Positions 1-6,109 of a DNA stretch of 8,727 bases are shown piece by piece. Position 1 is the stretch's first letter, and each line of letters starts with the position of its first letter. Position numbers and translations under genes: made by a program. Under the pieces are notes generated by a model. That model worked only from the letters and a program-made list of their open reading frames with translations. It did not search any database and had not been told where the DNA came from. This DNA comes from Leptospiraceae bacterium (GTDB lineage: Bacteria; Spirochaetota; Leptospiria; Turneriellales; Turneriellaceae), in NCBI GenBank assembly GCA_025057195.1, contig JANWWX010000037.1, positions 1-8,727 of the forward strand, read 5' to 3'.

Positions 1-1341
1 CGAACGCGGATCAAGCGCTTCCTCCAAAAGTGCTATGGATTGCTCCGAAACCGCTTTGCGGGAAGAATTAGTCTCGTAGAGGAAATGTGCTGCTTTGGTC
101 GCAGCCAGTGGGTCTTCGGCAGTCAAAAGTTCCAGTGCCAGCATGGCGTTACCCATCCGTCCTGCGGCGTTGATGGCCGGCGCAACCCGGAACGCCAAAT
201 CCTGTTCGCTGATCGCGCTCTGCAAATTGAGCCGCTTGAGTAATGCATCAAGCCCTGTGGGTAATTTTGCCTGTTCATGGTTCATCACTGCCAGGCCTGC
301 GCGGATCATAATCCGGTTATCGGCATAAACCGGCATCAAATCCGCGACAAGCCCAATTGCAGCCAAAGCTAAATATGGCTCCAGGATCCTACGCGATTTG
401 CGGAAACTAGCAGACTGCACCAAGTTGAAAATCTCAACAGCAGAAAATGCCTCTGGCAGCGCGCGATAAAACTCCCACAGCCGAAAAACAGCATGGTCTT
501 GGCGTGCCATGTGCGCAAAAATAGCCAAAAGGTCATGACAACCTTCCGGCGGGTTTGGGCCGATGAAATACTTGCGCTGGCAAGACGCAAAATCGCTTTG
601 TTCGTCGCGCACACCATTGGTGAGGACAAATTGCTCGCCAGGAGTTTTGATGCCAATCGGCTCACCGTATTCTTTGCTATAAGAAAAAAGCACTGCCTGG
701 ATAAAACGTAGCACCACCGCCGCAGTGGCATAGTCACGCACGAAATCGGGCTCGGCCAGACGCTTGGGATTGACAAAGGCCTCCACTTCAGGAAAATCCG
801 TGCTCTGCTCAGGAATGAAGTGGTGGTCAATGATGATGATTTTAGTGCCTGTTTCCGCTTTCAGCCGAGACAACTCTTGCTTATTGGACGAACCACAGTC
901 GAGGGTGATGAGGAGCTCTGGGTTTTCTGCGGCAATGCGCGCGGCGACCTCGTCAGTGATGCCATACTTATCTTGCTCGCGTGGTAAAAGTGCAGTAATT
1001 TTTTCGCCAGGAATGCCGAGTTTGTGCCGGCAGAAAAGCCAGAGCATGGCTGTGGAAGTGATACCGTCAGCGTCGCGATCCCCATAAAGCACAAGTTTTC
1101 GCAGTTTTGGGCCCTCGGCAAAAGCACGCAATAGCTTTACCGCCTCCGCCATATCGGGTAGGGCAAAAGGGCTGCGCAATAAATAAAACTCTGGCACGAG
1201 ATAACGCAACGCGTGTGCGCGCAGTGTATCTTCGTCTATTTTTTCTCCAGCGTAAAGTGCCAGGCGGTCGAGAAAGCGGTGGTAAATTGCCTCTGCCAGT
1301 AAAGACGGCCTGTTGCTTGTGCGGCTGAACCAATCGCGCAT
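1..1341 (-). CDS. recJ: Single-stranded-DNA-specific exonuclease RecJ, C-terminus cut off by the window edge
   Basis: RecJ degrades single-stranded DNA 5' to 3' in recombination and mismatch or base-excision repair; it is a cytoplasmic DHH-family phosphoesterase. One frame runs without a stop from ATG at 1341 to base 1, giving 447 residues. The DHH-domain motifs appear in order: GDRDADGITS (87-96, the acidic metal-binding motif I), ITLDCGSS (145-152), and IIIIDHH with the family's DHH at 172-174. The DHHA1-domain signature NAAGRMG lies at about 391-397. Family members are about 560-700 residues, so the end of DHHA1 and the OB-fold region are missing because of the window, not a mutation. No clear Shine-Dalgarno precedes the ATG. 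It starts one base after the bactofilin stop codon (TGA-C-ATG), so it is probably translated by coupling in a two-gene transcript. The identification is firm. Confidence 0.95.
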   Translation of the reverse strand, partial: MRDWFSRTSNRPSLLAEAIYHRFLDRLALYAGEKIDEDTLRAHALRYLVPEFYLLRSPFALPDMAEAVKLLRAFAEGPKLRKLVLYGDRDADGITSTAMLWLFCRHKLGIPGEKITALLPREQDKYGITDEVAARIAAENPELLITLDCGSSNKQELSRLKAETGTKIIIIDHHFIPEQSTDFPEVEAFVNPKRLAEPDFVRDYATAAVVLRFIQAVLFSYSKEYGEPIGIKTPGEQFVLTNGVRDEQSDFASCQRKYFIGPNPPEGCHDLLAIFAHMARQDHAVFRLWEFYRALPEAFSAVEIFNLVQSASFRKSRRILEPYLALAAIGLVADLMPVYADNRIMIRAGLAVMNHEQAKLPTGLDALLKRLNLQSAISEQDLAFRVAPAINAAGRMGNAMLALELLTAEDPLAATKAAHFLYETNSSRKAVSEQSIALLEEALDPRS

Positions 1342-1342
1342 G

Positions 1343-1666
1343 TCAGCGCATCACACAGCTGCCAGAAAAACGGGCACCGCGCTGGATTTCCAATTCGGCA
1401 CAATGGATGTCGCCGGTGAGCTTGGAGGAGGCGGAAAGCTGCACCGTGTCGGCATGCACAATGTTGCCCTGCATGCTACCTTCTAACTCTACATCGCGCG
1501 CACTGATATTGGCCTCGACCACCGCCTTTTCCGTGATTTTGACCCGGCCCCGTGCCACCAGGCTACCGCTGAGCCGGCCTTCGATTACCACAGCATGGTC
1601 GGTTTCGACTGTGCCGCGGAAGACCATGTCTTCGGCGATAGTAGTAAAATCTTGCCGTTCTGCCAT
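1343..1666 (-). CDS. Bactofilin family cytoskeletal protein (polymer-forming)
   Basis: Bactofilins polymerise without nucleotide into filaments that scaffold cell-wall or envelope enzymes and influence cell shape. From ATG at 1666 the product is 107 residues. It begins MAERQDFTTIAEDMVFRG, which fits the usual short N-terminal tail followed by an 'IAEDxxFRG' entry into the domain. The rest is a repetitive right-handed beta-helix pattern with regularly spaced V/I and G, such as VVIEGRLSGSLVARG, ANISARDVELEG and SKLTGDIHCAELEIQRG, ending at SGSCVMR. Length and pattern match small spirochaetal bactofilins. The start is uncertain: the frame stays open upstream to 1837 and encodes a hydrophobic segment, but the only upstream starts are TTG, and no strong Shine-Dalgarno marks either choice. 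The stop lies one base before recJ, suggesting co-transcription. A bactofilin is a confident call; its partner enzymes are not visible here. Confidence 0.88.
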   Translation of the reverse strand: MAERQDFTTIAEDMVFRGTVETDHAVVIEGRLSGSLVARGRVKITEKAVVEANISARDVELEGSMQGNIVHADTVQLSASSKLTGDIHCAELEIQRGARFSGSCVMR

Positions 1667-1837
1667 GCCGCAGGTGCGGGAGTTTTTCTCACTGCTGCAA
1701 GAATTTTTTATGTCTGTAAAAATGGTGACCCCCAAGCAAAAGATCAAAACACACAGAACCCACAGCGCACTGAGTTCTATGTAAAAGCCCTTCAAACCAC
1801 AGCCCGGCAAAAAATTTTCCAAAAAGCTGAAAAAATT
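1667..1837 (-). other. Open in-frame extension upstream of the bactofilin, encoding a possible transmembrane segment
   Basis: The bactofilin frame continues without a stop from 1666 up to 1837, just after a TAG at 1838-1840. It contains no ATG; possible starts are TTG at 1822, 1810 and 1795. From TTG 1822 the product would be 159 residues. It would have a roughly 24-residue hydrophobic stretch (IELSALWVLCVLIFCLGVTI within it), then a polar Cys/Ser/Lys-rich linker, then the bactofilin domain. If it is not translated, the stretch is a leader of about 175 bases. No good ribosome-binding site supports translation, so I treat it as undecided. Confidence 0.35.
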
Positions 1838-1848
1838 CTACGATTTTG

Positions 1849-1873
1849 TGGTATATAATATATAGAGGGACTT
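1849..1873 (+). promoter_or_regulatory. AT-rich promoter-like spacer with TATAAT and a ribosome-binding site for the lone + strand gene
   Basis: A perfect TATAAT lies at 1854-1859 in a run of alternating A and T. AGAGGG at 1864-1869 is followed by four bases and ATG at 1874, a good ribosome-binding site. No convincing -35 hexamer is visible at 16-18 bases; A-rich tracts at 1821-1835 could act as an UP-like element. If TATAAT is the real -10, transcription would begin at about 1866, giving a leader shorter than 10 bases that may clip the ribosome-binding site. The reverse strand of the same element (TATTAT, 1860-1855) could serve the divergent bactofilin-recJ pair. Seen by eye only. Confidence 0.4.
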
Positions 1874-2341
1874 ATGGACGAAAAACGCAAAACCAGTATC
1901 TCGCTGCCGGTGCCGGCGGAGGGTCTTTGCCATAAACATTACGCTTTTGTTATGGCAAACTTGGCACTCTATTTGCGCTACCTGCGCCGGCACCCACCGT
2001 CACGGCAAAAACTCCGCACGCACAACGATGGCAGCGAGGGCATCACCATTGTGCAGGTCTATTGGGACATGGAAACCTACGGTTCGCTACACACTCTCGC
2101 GTTTTCATTGCGCTGGTCGGTGTCGCATCTTGTATTCGTGATGCTATGCTTGGCTGAAGAGGGGGTACTTCCGGGGGCTCAGGGTCTGGATCCCGCAGAC
2201 CAAGACCCAATATTCAGTAATTGCGATATGAAAGTCAAAATGTGGGGCGCTGCCGGGTACATTTACACCGAATTTTTGCGTTTCTCATCTTCCAAACCAC
2301 TCAACACCACCAAGCCAGTGGCACAAAACGGTAGAAAATAG
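1874..2341 (+). CDS. Hypothetical protein of 155 residues, not recognised
   Basis: I do not recognise this protein. It starts at ATG 1874, four bases after AGAGGG, which makes the start convincing. It has a basic N-terminus (MDEKRKTS), a helix-rich segment at about 22-40 ending in YLRRHPPSRQK, a segment ITIVQVYWDMETYGSLHTLA at 57-76, and a second amphipathic stretch LRWSVSHLVFVMLCLAEEG at 79-97. The 'LRWSVSHLVFVML' part resembles the recognition half of a helix-turn-helix or ribbon-helix-helix domain, so a small DNA-binding regulator is possible, but this is only a resemblance. Cysteines are at 19, 92 and 117. There is no signal peptide and no clear transmembrane span. It stands alone on + between the divergent bactofilin-recJ pair and the convergent mqnD operon. 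Confidence 0.72.
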   Translation: MDEKRKTSISLPVPAEGLCHKHYAFVMANLALYLRYLRRHPPSRQKLRTHNDGSEGITIVQVYWDMETYGSLHTLAFSLRWSVSHLVFVMLCLAEEGVLPGAQGLDPADQDPIFSNCDMKVKMWGAAGYIYTEFLRFSSSKPLNTTKPVAQNGRK

Positions 2342-2361
2342 CAATTCTACATTTCCTGATA

Positions 2362-2410
2362 GGGGCAGTCGTGACCCCAAGACGGTTTGCACCACCCATC
2401 GTTGGGTGGT
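2362..2410. terminator. Convergent-gene spacer with two hairpins, possible bidirectional terminator
   Basis: The 74 bases between the + strand gene's stop (2341) and the mqnD stop (2416) contain two inverted repeats. The stronger has a perfect 8-bp stem, ACCACCCA (2391-2398) and TGGGTGGT (2403-2410), with loop TCGT. The weaker pairs GGGGCA (2362-2367) with TG-A-CCCC (2372-2378) around a four-base loop with one bulged A. Neither is followed by a T tract on either strand, so classical intrinsic termination is not clear. The position between converging genes is the main support. Confidence 0.45.
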
Positions 2411-2415
2411 TACCC

Positions 2416-3216
2416 TCAAGGTATGCCGTGCCAACACAGCCGGCGGAACACAGCAATCGCTTGCTCAGCCTGCGGTGACAGCCATTCGGTGTCAGCGCTA
2501 ACATAGGTCTCTACATGCGCCTCGATGGTAGTGGTATCTTGCTCTTGTGCGTGTTTTTTCATAAAAGGCAGGATCTGGGTAAAATAGTAATCGTTTTTTT
2601 CGCGGTAGGCGGCCCGCGCCACTGCGATGGAATCACGCAATGCTGTCGTGAATTCGCTGACGACCGCTTCGGGCAATGTGCACTGTGCGTAGATTGCCCC
2701 CAAAGGGATCATGGCACCGGTCGCTTTTTCGTACCACTCGCCCAAATCCGCAACCAACGGTAGCCCGTACTTTGCATAGACAAAGCGGCCCTCGTGGATG
2801 AGCACACCCGCATCCAGTTTTTGCTCGGCCACCGCCGGGATGATCGCGTGGAATGGCATCTGCACAAAGTGTGGTTTTAATCCCGGCCAGCACGCCTGCA
2901 GATAAGCCAGAAGTAGCCGATAGGCGGTGGTATTTTCCCCAGGGGCAGCAATCCGGCAGTGTGGCGCAAGGCGCCCGACCAAGATGGGACCAACGCCCAA
3001 ACCGATTGCAGCACCCACTGGCAGATAACGGTATTTTTTATCCAGTTTCTTGAGCAGCGCAAAAGAGCCTTTCGCGAACGGAAACTTTCCGGCGAGTAGC
3101 TGGCGGTTCAATTCCTCAATATCAAAAAAGTGGAGTTGGTATTTAGGGTTTTGGCTCAAGCCATAAAAGGCAAACGTGTCGTTGGGGCAGGGGGAAATGG
3201 CAACGTCCAGCGCCAC
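2416..3216 (-). CDS. mqnD: MqnD-type 1,4-dihydroxy-6-naphthoate synthase (futalosine menaquinone pathway)
   Basis: MqnD converts cyclic dehypoxanthinyl futalosine to 1,4-dihydroxy-6-naphthoate, a late step in futalosine-route menaquinone synthesis; the fold is that of a periplasmic binding protein used as an enzyme. The 266 residues fit the family's usual length. Hallmarks in order are ISPCPNDTFAF (7-17), FDIEELNR (31-38), GAAIGLGVGPILVG (68-81), PGENTTAYRLLL (92-103), LIHEGRFVYAKYGL (139-152) and DLGEWYEKATGAMIPLGAIY. His141 in 'IHEGRF' matches the histidine proposed as catalytic in the Thermus enzyme. The start is GTG at 3216, sharing one base with the TAG of the upstream lipoprotein gene (TAGTG); an internal start would remove the SPCPNDTF motif. 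No other mqn gene is in view, so the pathway cannot be confirmed here. A paralogue binding another substrate remains possible. Confidence 0.88.
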   Translation of the reverse strand: MALDVAISPCPNDTFAFYGLSQNPKYQLHFFDIEELNRQLLAGKFPFAKGSFALLKKLDKKYRYLPVGAAIGLGVGPILVGRLAPHCRIAAPGENTTAYRLLLAYLQACWPGLKPHFVQMPFHAIIPAVAEQKLDAGVLIHEGRFVYAKYGLPLVADLGEWYEKATGAMIPLGAIYAQCTLPEAVVSEFTTALRDSIAVARAAYREKNDYYFTQILPFMKKHAQEQDTTTIEAHVETYVSADTEWLSPQAEQAIAVFRRLCWHGIP

Positions 3217-3704
3217 TAGCGCAGCCGTGCGAGCTTTGCTGCGACTAAGTATTCGGCGATTGTTTCTTTGTCGGTAGCTAAGATGCGGAAAAGGGCCTTA
3301 CCCAGGGTAAAGATCTCACCTGCAATTGCTGTCTGCCGCGTGAAGCGATAGCGATTTTCTTGGGCATGGGTTTGCTGGAACTCGCGCGGCTTTTGTTCTT
3401 TTTCGAGCGCGACCAGAGTCTCGTAGGCATTGCGGCAATCGGCGTCGTTGGAAAACTCCCAGGCATCGGCGCTGAGTAGCGTGCCATATCGCCCACTGAG
3501 AGCATTTTTCGCCCCCAGTGTGAGTTCGGTGTTTTTTTCAAGTTCGCGCTGCTCGTTACGGAATTCCTGTGGGAAAACTTCCTCGATTGACTGGAAGCTG
3601 GCGTCAAGCTCGGCGAGCACCGTCTTTTCCTTGCAGGCAGCAGACAGGTGGCCCAGCAATAACACAATGCCCCAAAATAAAGCTTGCTGCAATTCCCGTT
3701 TCAC
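3216..3704 (-). CDS. Putative small lipoprotein of unknown function
   Basis: Not recognised. The 162 residues begin with a lipoprotein-type signal: basic MKRE, hydrophobic core ALFWGIVLLLGHL (8-20), then lipobox-like SAAC with Cys24 as the presumed lipidated residue. The mature part is charged and mostly helical, with E/Q/K-rich stretches (EEVFPQEFRNEQRELEKN at 41-58 and LVALEKEQKPREFQQT) and a second cysteine at 90. The GTG start at 3704 overlaps the rpe stop as GTGA (four bases), and AAGG lies a suitable distance upstream inside rpe, so coupled translation is likely. The end shares one base with mqnD. The conserved-looking tight packing argues that it is a real gene. It probably acts on the periplasmic face of a membrane; any link to menaquinone or to rpe is unproven. 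Confidence 0.75.
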   Translation of the reverse strand: MKRELQQALFWGIVLLLGHLSAACKEKTVLAELDASFQSIEEVFPQEFRNEQRELEKNTELTLGAKNALSGRYGTLLSADAWEFSNDADCRNAYETLVALEKEQKPREFQQTHAQENRYRFTRQTAIAGEIFTLGKALFRILATDKETIAEYLVAAKLARLR

Positions 3705-4345
3705 TCGACCACCTTCCGTAGGCTTGCGATCCGCTCACGGATGTTGCCTTTGAAGATGAAGCCTCCCGAGACCAAGATGTCCGCACCACCCCGCACGAGC
3801 TCTTGCGCGTTGGTATCGGAAATCCCACCGTCAACTTCAATCACAAAATGGTGCTGCTCCTTTAATTTTTTTAGCCCATCGAGGCGTTGCCAAGTGTTGG
3901 CAATGAACGGTTGGCCATAATACCCCGGTTCGACCGACATCAAAAGCACGAGGTCGAAGGCAAACACAATGTCGGCAATCGCTGCGACCGGAGTGCGCGG
4001 GTTGAGCGCCAGTCCTGGTTTGCTCCCTGCTTTACGGATTTCATTGGCGAGGCGGAGCGGTGCAGATGTCGCTTCGTAATGGAAAGTGATGTAAAAGGGT
4101 TTTAGTGGGAAATATTTGGGGACTTCTCGTTCCGGCACTGACACCATCAGGTGGACATCGAGCGGCAACTTTGTCGCAGCAGCGACAGCAGCGGTGAATT
4201 CTTCGCCAAACGTGAGCGAGGGTACAAAGTGCCCATCCATGACATCCAAGTGGATGAAGTCTGCTGCCGCTTGTTCTAATTCCCCCAAAACCGGCGCCAG
4301 ATTGGCCAGCGGCGCCGCCAGGATGCTCGGGGAAATTTTTACCAT
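3701..4345 (-). CDS. rpe: Ribulose-phosphate 3-epimerase
   Basis: Rpe interconverts ribulose 5-phosphate and xylulose 5-phosphate in the cytoplasmic pentose phosphate pathway. The 214 residues form a typical full-length TIM barrel. Motifs seen are ISPSILAA (4-11), IHLDVMDGHFVPSLTFG (31-47) with metal ligands His32 and Asp34, DVHLMV (63-68) with His65, ALNP (113-116), LLMSVEPGYYGQPF (134-147), IEVDGGI (169-175) with Asp172 as the other catalytic acid, and GGADILVSGGFIFKG near the end, which binds phosphate. The loop reads EPGYYGQ where the family usually has NPGFGGQ or EPGFGGQ, a mild variation. The ATG at 4345 shares one base with the PASTA gene's TGA (TGATG); no strong ribosome-binding site is visible, so coupling is likely. 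The identification is firm. Confidence 0.97.
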   Translation of the reverse strand: MVKISPSILAAPLANLAPVLGELEQAAADFIHLDVMDGHFVPSLTFGEEFTAAVAAATKLPLDVHLMVSVPEREVPKYFPLKPFYITFHYEATSAPLRLANEIRKAGSKPGLALNPRTPVAAIADIVFAFDLVLLMSVEPGYYGQPFIANTWQRLDGLKKLKEQHHFVIEVDGGISDTNAQELVRGGADILVSGGFIFKGNIRERIASLRKVVE

Positions 4346-5469
4346 CAGAGGCTTTCAGCTTGTAATTTGATCCGGCGTATGGGTTCCACGGGAGGGGGAG
4401 TCTCCGATGGTTTTTTTTCGGGTGGCCCAACGACGGTGGTGCCTTCGCTTTTGCCGTCTTGCGGCTCAGGGGTTTTTACCTCTGGGACAACATGGTGGCC
4501 AACAAAAACATCTAACTGCTCGCTGCGGCGGCGAAAGACCGGAATCGTTTCTGTATTGTAAAGCAGCCAAAGTTCGCTATAAAAAGAGCCATCTTCATTG
4601 GCCACAGCCTCTCGGCGGGCGATCGTGAATATCGCATCGCGCTTTCCCAGTTTTTTCGCCGGCAGCCAAACTGTCGTAAACGGCAGGTCTTCCAAGGCAA
4701 TGGCTGATTTGCCCTTGGCCAGCTGTTCAGGAAAATACCCCACCTCCACGGCGATCGAGTCGCCAGTGACTTCGGCGTCACGCAACAGCCGGGCGTTATC
4801 GTCAGCATTGGGTACTTCGCGACGCACCAGCTTCGCCGGCCGTCGCAAGTGGTATGCCGCGGCCAGTGCCAGCGAAACCGGAATGCCCTTTTCGAGTTTT
4901 GGTGCTGCTGCCTGCGCCTTGGGCCCGTCCGAAATCAGCAGTGCCACGGGGGTGTTTGGAATTACCGGTGTGCCGGGCGGTGGGAATTGTGCCAACACTT
5001 CGCGCTGGGGTTTTGCTGACGGCACACGCGTCACCATGCCTCTGCGCAGCGAAAAGATGCGGCCCCCGACTGGCAGGCTGGCCAGGGCGCCGTCAACGAG
5101 GTCCTCAGAAAGACCCACTAATTTAGGCACCTGCACGACAGCATCGGAAAAATTGACCAAGAGTTCGAGCTTGGTATTTTTTTCCACCTCGCGTCCGGCA
5201 GGGAGGCTCTGCGCTAAGATGTAGCCATAGGGATATTGCAGCAGGTAGGCGGGTTTGATTTCTACTTTAAAGTCGTCGCGCAGTAAATTGTGGTCGTTAA
5301 GGTACAGCCGGCCAACCACATCGGGAACAACAACTTTTTCCGTTTCGGCAAAAAGCACTTTAAATATTACAAATCCAGTAGTGAGGAATAGCGAAAGGCC
5401 AACAAAATAAAAAAGTGCTATTTTGGCAGCGTGGGTGAGGAACACCATCTTGGGGGTCTTTTGTTCCAT
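4345..5469 (-). CDS. Membrane-anchored PASTA-domain protein
   Basis: PASTA domains bind muropeptides or beta-lactams, or act as extracytoplasmic spacers, in penicillin-binding proteins and Ser/Thr kinases. This 374-residue protein has neither a kinase nor a transpeptidase domain. It has a short cytoplasmic N-terminus, one transmembrane helix at about 16-40, PASTA 1 at about 46-107 (VVVPDVVG, then ILAQSLPAGREV and KLELLVN), PASTA 2 at about 112-182 (VQVPKLVGLSEDLV, then VLAQFPPPGTPV and VALLISDGP), a less regular third region at about 190-255, a beta-rich segment at about 262-330, and a Pro/Glu-rich tail at 331-363. The product therefore faces the periplasm and probably senses or scaffolds peptidoglycan. 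From memory, a PASTA protein next to rpe is a recurring spirochaete arrangement. The ATG at 5469 lacks a clear ribosome-binding site; Met8 is an alternative start. Confidence 0.9.
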   Translation of the reverse strand: MEQKTPKMVFLTHAAKIALFYFVGLSLFLTTGFVIFKVLFAETEKVVVPDVVGRLYLNDHNLLRDDFKVEIKPAYLLQYPYGYILAQSLPAGREVEKNTKLELLVNFSDAVVQVPKLVGLSEDLVDGALASLPVGGRIFSLRRGMVTRVPSAKPQREVLAQFPPPGTPVIPNTPVALLISDGPKAQAAAPKLEKGIPVSLALAAAYHLRRPAKLVRREVPNADDNARLLRDAEVTGDSIAVEVGYFPEQLAKGKSAIALEDLPFTTVWLPAKKLGKRDAIFTIARREAVANEDGSFYSELWLLYNTETIPVFRRRSEQLDVFVGHHVVPEVKTPEPQDGKSEGTTVVGPPEKKPSETPPPVEPIRRIKLQAESL

Positions 5470-5530
5470 GCAGGTTAAAGCATTTAATGAAAACAGAGTG
5501 TAAAGGAAACTCTACGTGCGCACTTTGAAC
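5470..5530 (-). other. Short intergenic gap between the 192-residue gene and the PASTA gene
   Basis: These 61 bases are the only sizeable break in the central - strand block. They are AT-richer than their surroundings and include an 8-base palindrome, GTGCGCAC, at 5516-5523. I see no T-tract terminator and no convincing -35/-10 pair, so I cannot tell whether the PASTA-rpe genes have their own promoter or are read from the channel promoter. Confidence 0.3.
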
Positions 5531-6109
5531 CTAGTGGCTGACCAAAAGCTTTTCCACTTGGATGCGCAAAAAAAGGGTGTAATAGAGCACACGCCGCATC
5601 GCTGCCTTGAGGTCCTCTCGTTCATCGTCATCGATGATGCCGTCCTCGACAACCTCTGCGTAGCGTTTGAGCAGTGCGACAATTTCTGGTGTGAGCTTGC
5701 TTTGGTAGATCTCCTGAAAATTTTTGACTGGCCGCACAAAAAAGTGCGGTACCATTCCGCTAGACTCCCACAGGCCGTTGCGCTCGTTAATGGTCATCAA
5801 AAAATTGGTGTTTTTATTTTCAACTACGATTGTATTATCGTTGCGCATCTCGAGTTTTTTCCAGAGCAGGATCACACTATTAAAAAATCGGTCGATCTGT
5901 TCCAGAATATCGGTACGCTCCTTGCCGACAATTTTGCCATCGTTACCAATAGCCTTTTTGTACTCGCGATCAATATTTTGGTAAAGTGCGATTGCCTTGG
6001 AAATGCCCTGGGCGAAGGTCACGTTGCCGAGGATATTTTCGACTTCGAGCAGTGCCCCTTTGCCGGTAAAGCTGAGGTCGCTTTGGATATTAAACGACGT
6101 CTTCGCCAT
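5531..6109 (-). CDS. Unknown 192-residue cytoplasmic protein with two acidic DG loops, coupled to the ion channel
   Basis: Not recognised as a named family. It has no signal peptide and no transmembrane segment; it is soluble, with predicted helices around charged stretches and an aromatic central part (FLMTINERNGLWESSGMVPH, 103-122). Two segments share the pattern DG-x-I-x-x-x-E-R-x-D: DGKIVGKERTDI (57-68) and DGIIDDDEREDL (156-167). In each, D, G, I and E fall where EF-hand loop positions 5, 6, 8 and 12 would, but acidic residues at positions 1 and 3 are missing or weak. TerB-like domains also show 'DGxIxxxE'. The start is ATG 6109, six bases after a perfect GGAGG (6120-6116) lying inside the channel gene; a further ATG at 6124 would put the Shine-Dalgarno inside the gene. 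It overlaps the channel's end by 20 bases, so coupled expression is likely. Confidence 0.8.
   Translation of the reverse strand: MAKTSFNIQSDLSFTGKGALLEVENILGNVTFAQGISKAIALYQNIDREYKKAIGNDGKIVGKERTDILEQIDRFFNSVILLWKKLEMRNDNTIVVENKNTNFLMTINERNGLWESSGMVPHFFVRPVKNFQEIYQSKLTPEIVALLKRYAEVVEDGIIDDDEREDLKAAMRRVLYYTLFLRIQVEKLLVSH

Noticed and set aside
369..1333. Three short - strand reading frames (369-830, 861-1127, 1067-1333) that could suggest a broken gene
   Set aside because: They lie in other frames. The recJ frame is continuous from 1341 to the left edge with all DHH and DHHA1 motifs, so there is no frameshift.
1343..1345. A CRISPR array, tRNA, rRNA or insertion sequence anywhere in the window
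   Set aside because: Reading both strands I saw no direct-repeat series, cloverleaf-like sequence, rRNA segment or transposase motif; gaps between genes are all under about 210 bases.
4598..5224. 208-codon + strand frame opposite the PASTA gene
   Set aside because: It is a Ser/Arg/Ala-rich shadow of the PASTA coding sequence with no recognisable domain.
5732..5750. Perfect hairpin CCGCAC-A6-GTGCGG containing AAGTGCGGT, identical to the Haemophilus DNA-uptake core
   Set aside because: I found only this copy, and it lies inside a coding region where it encodes ordinary residues. One 9-base match is expected by chance often enough, and the host does not look like a Pasteurellaceae.
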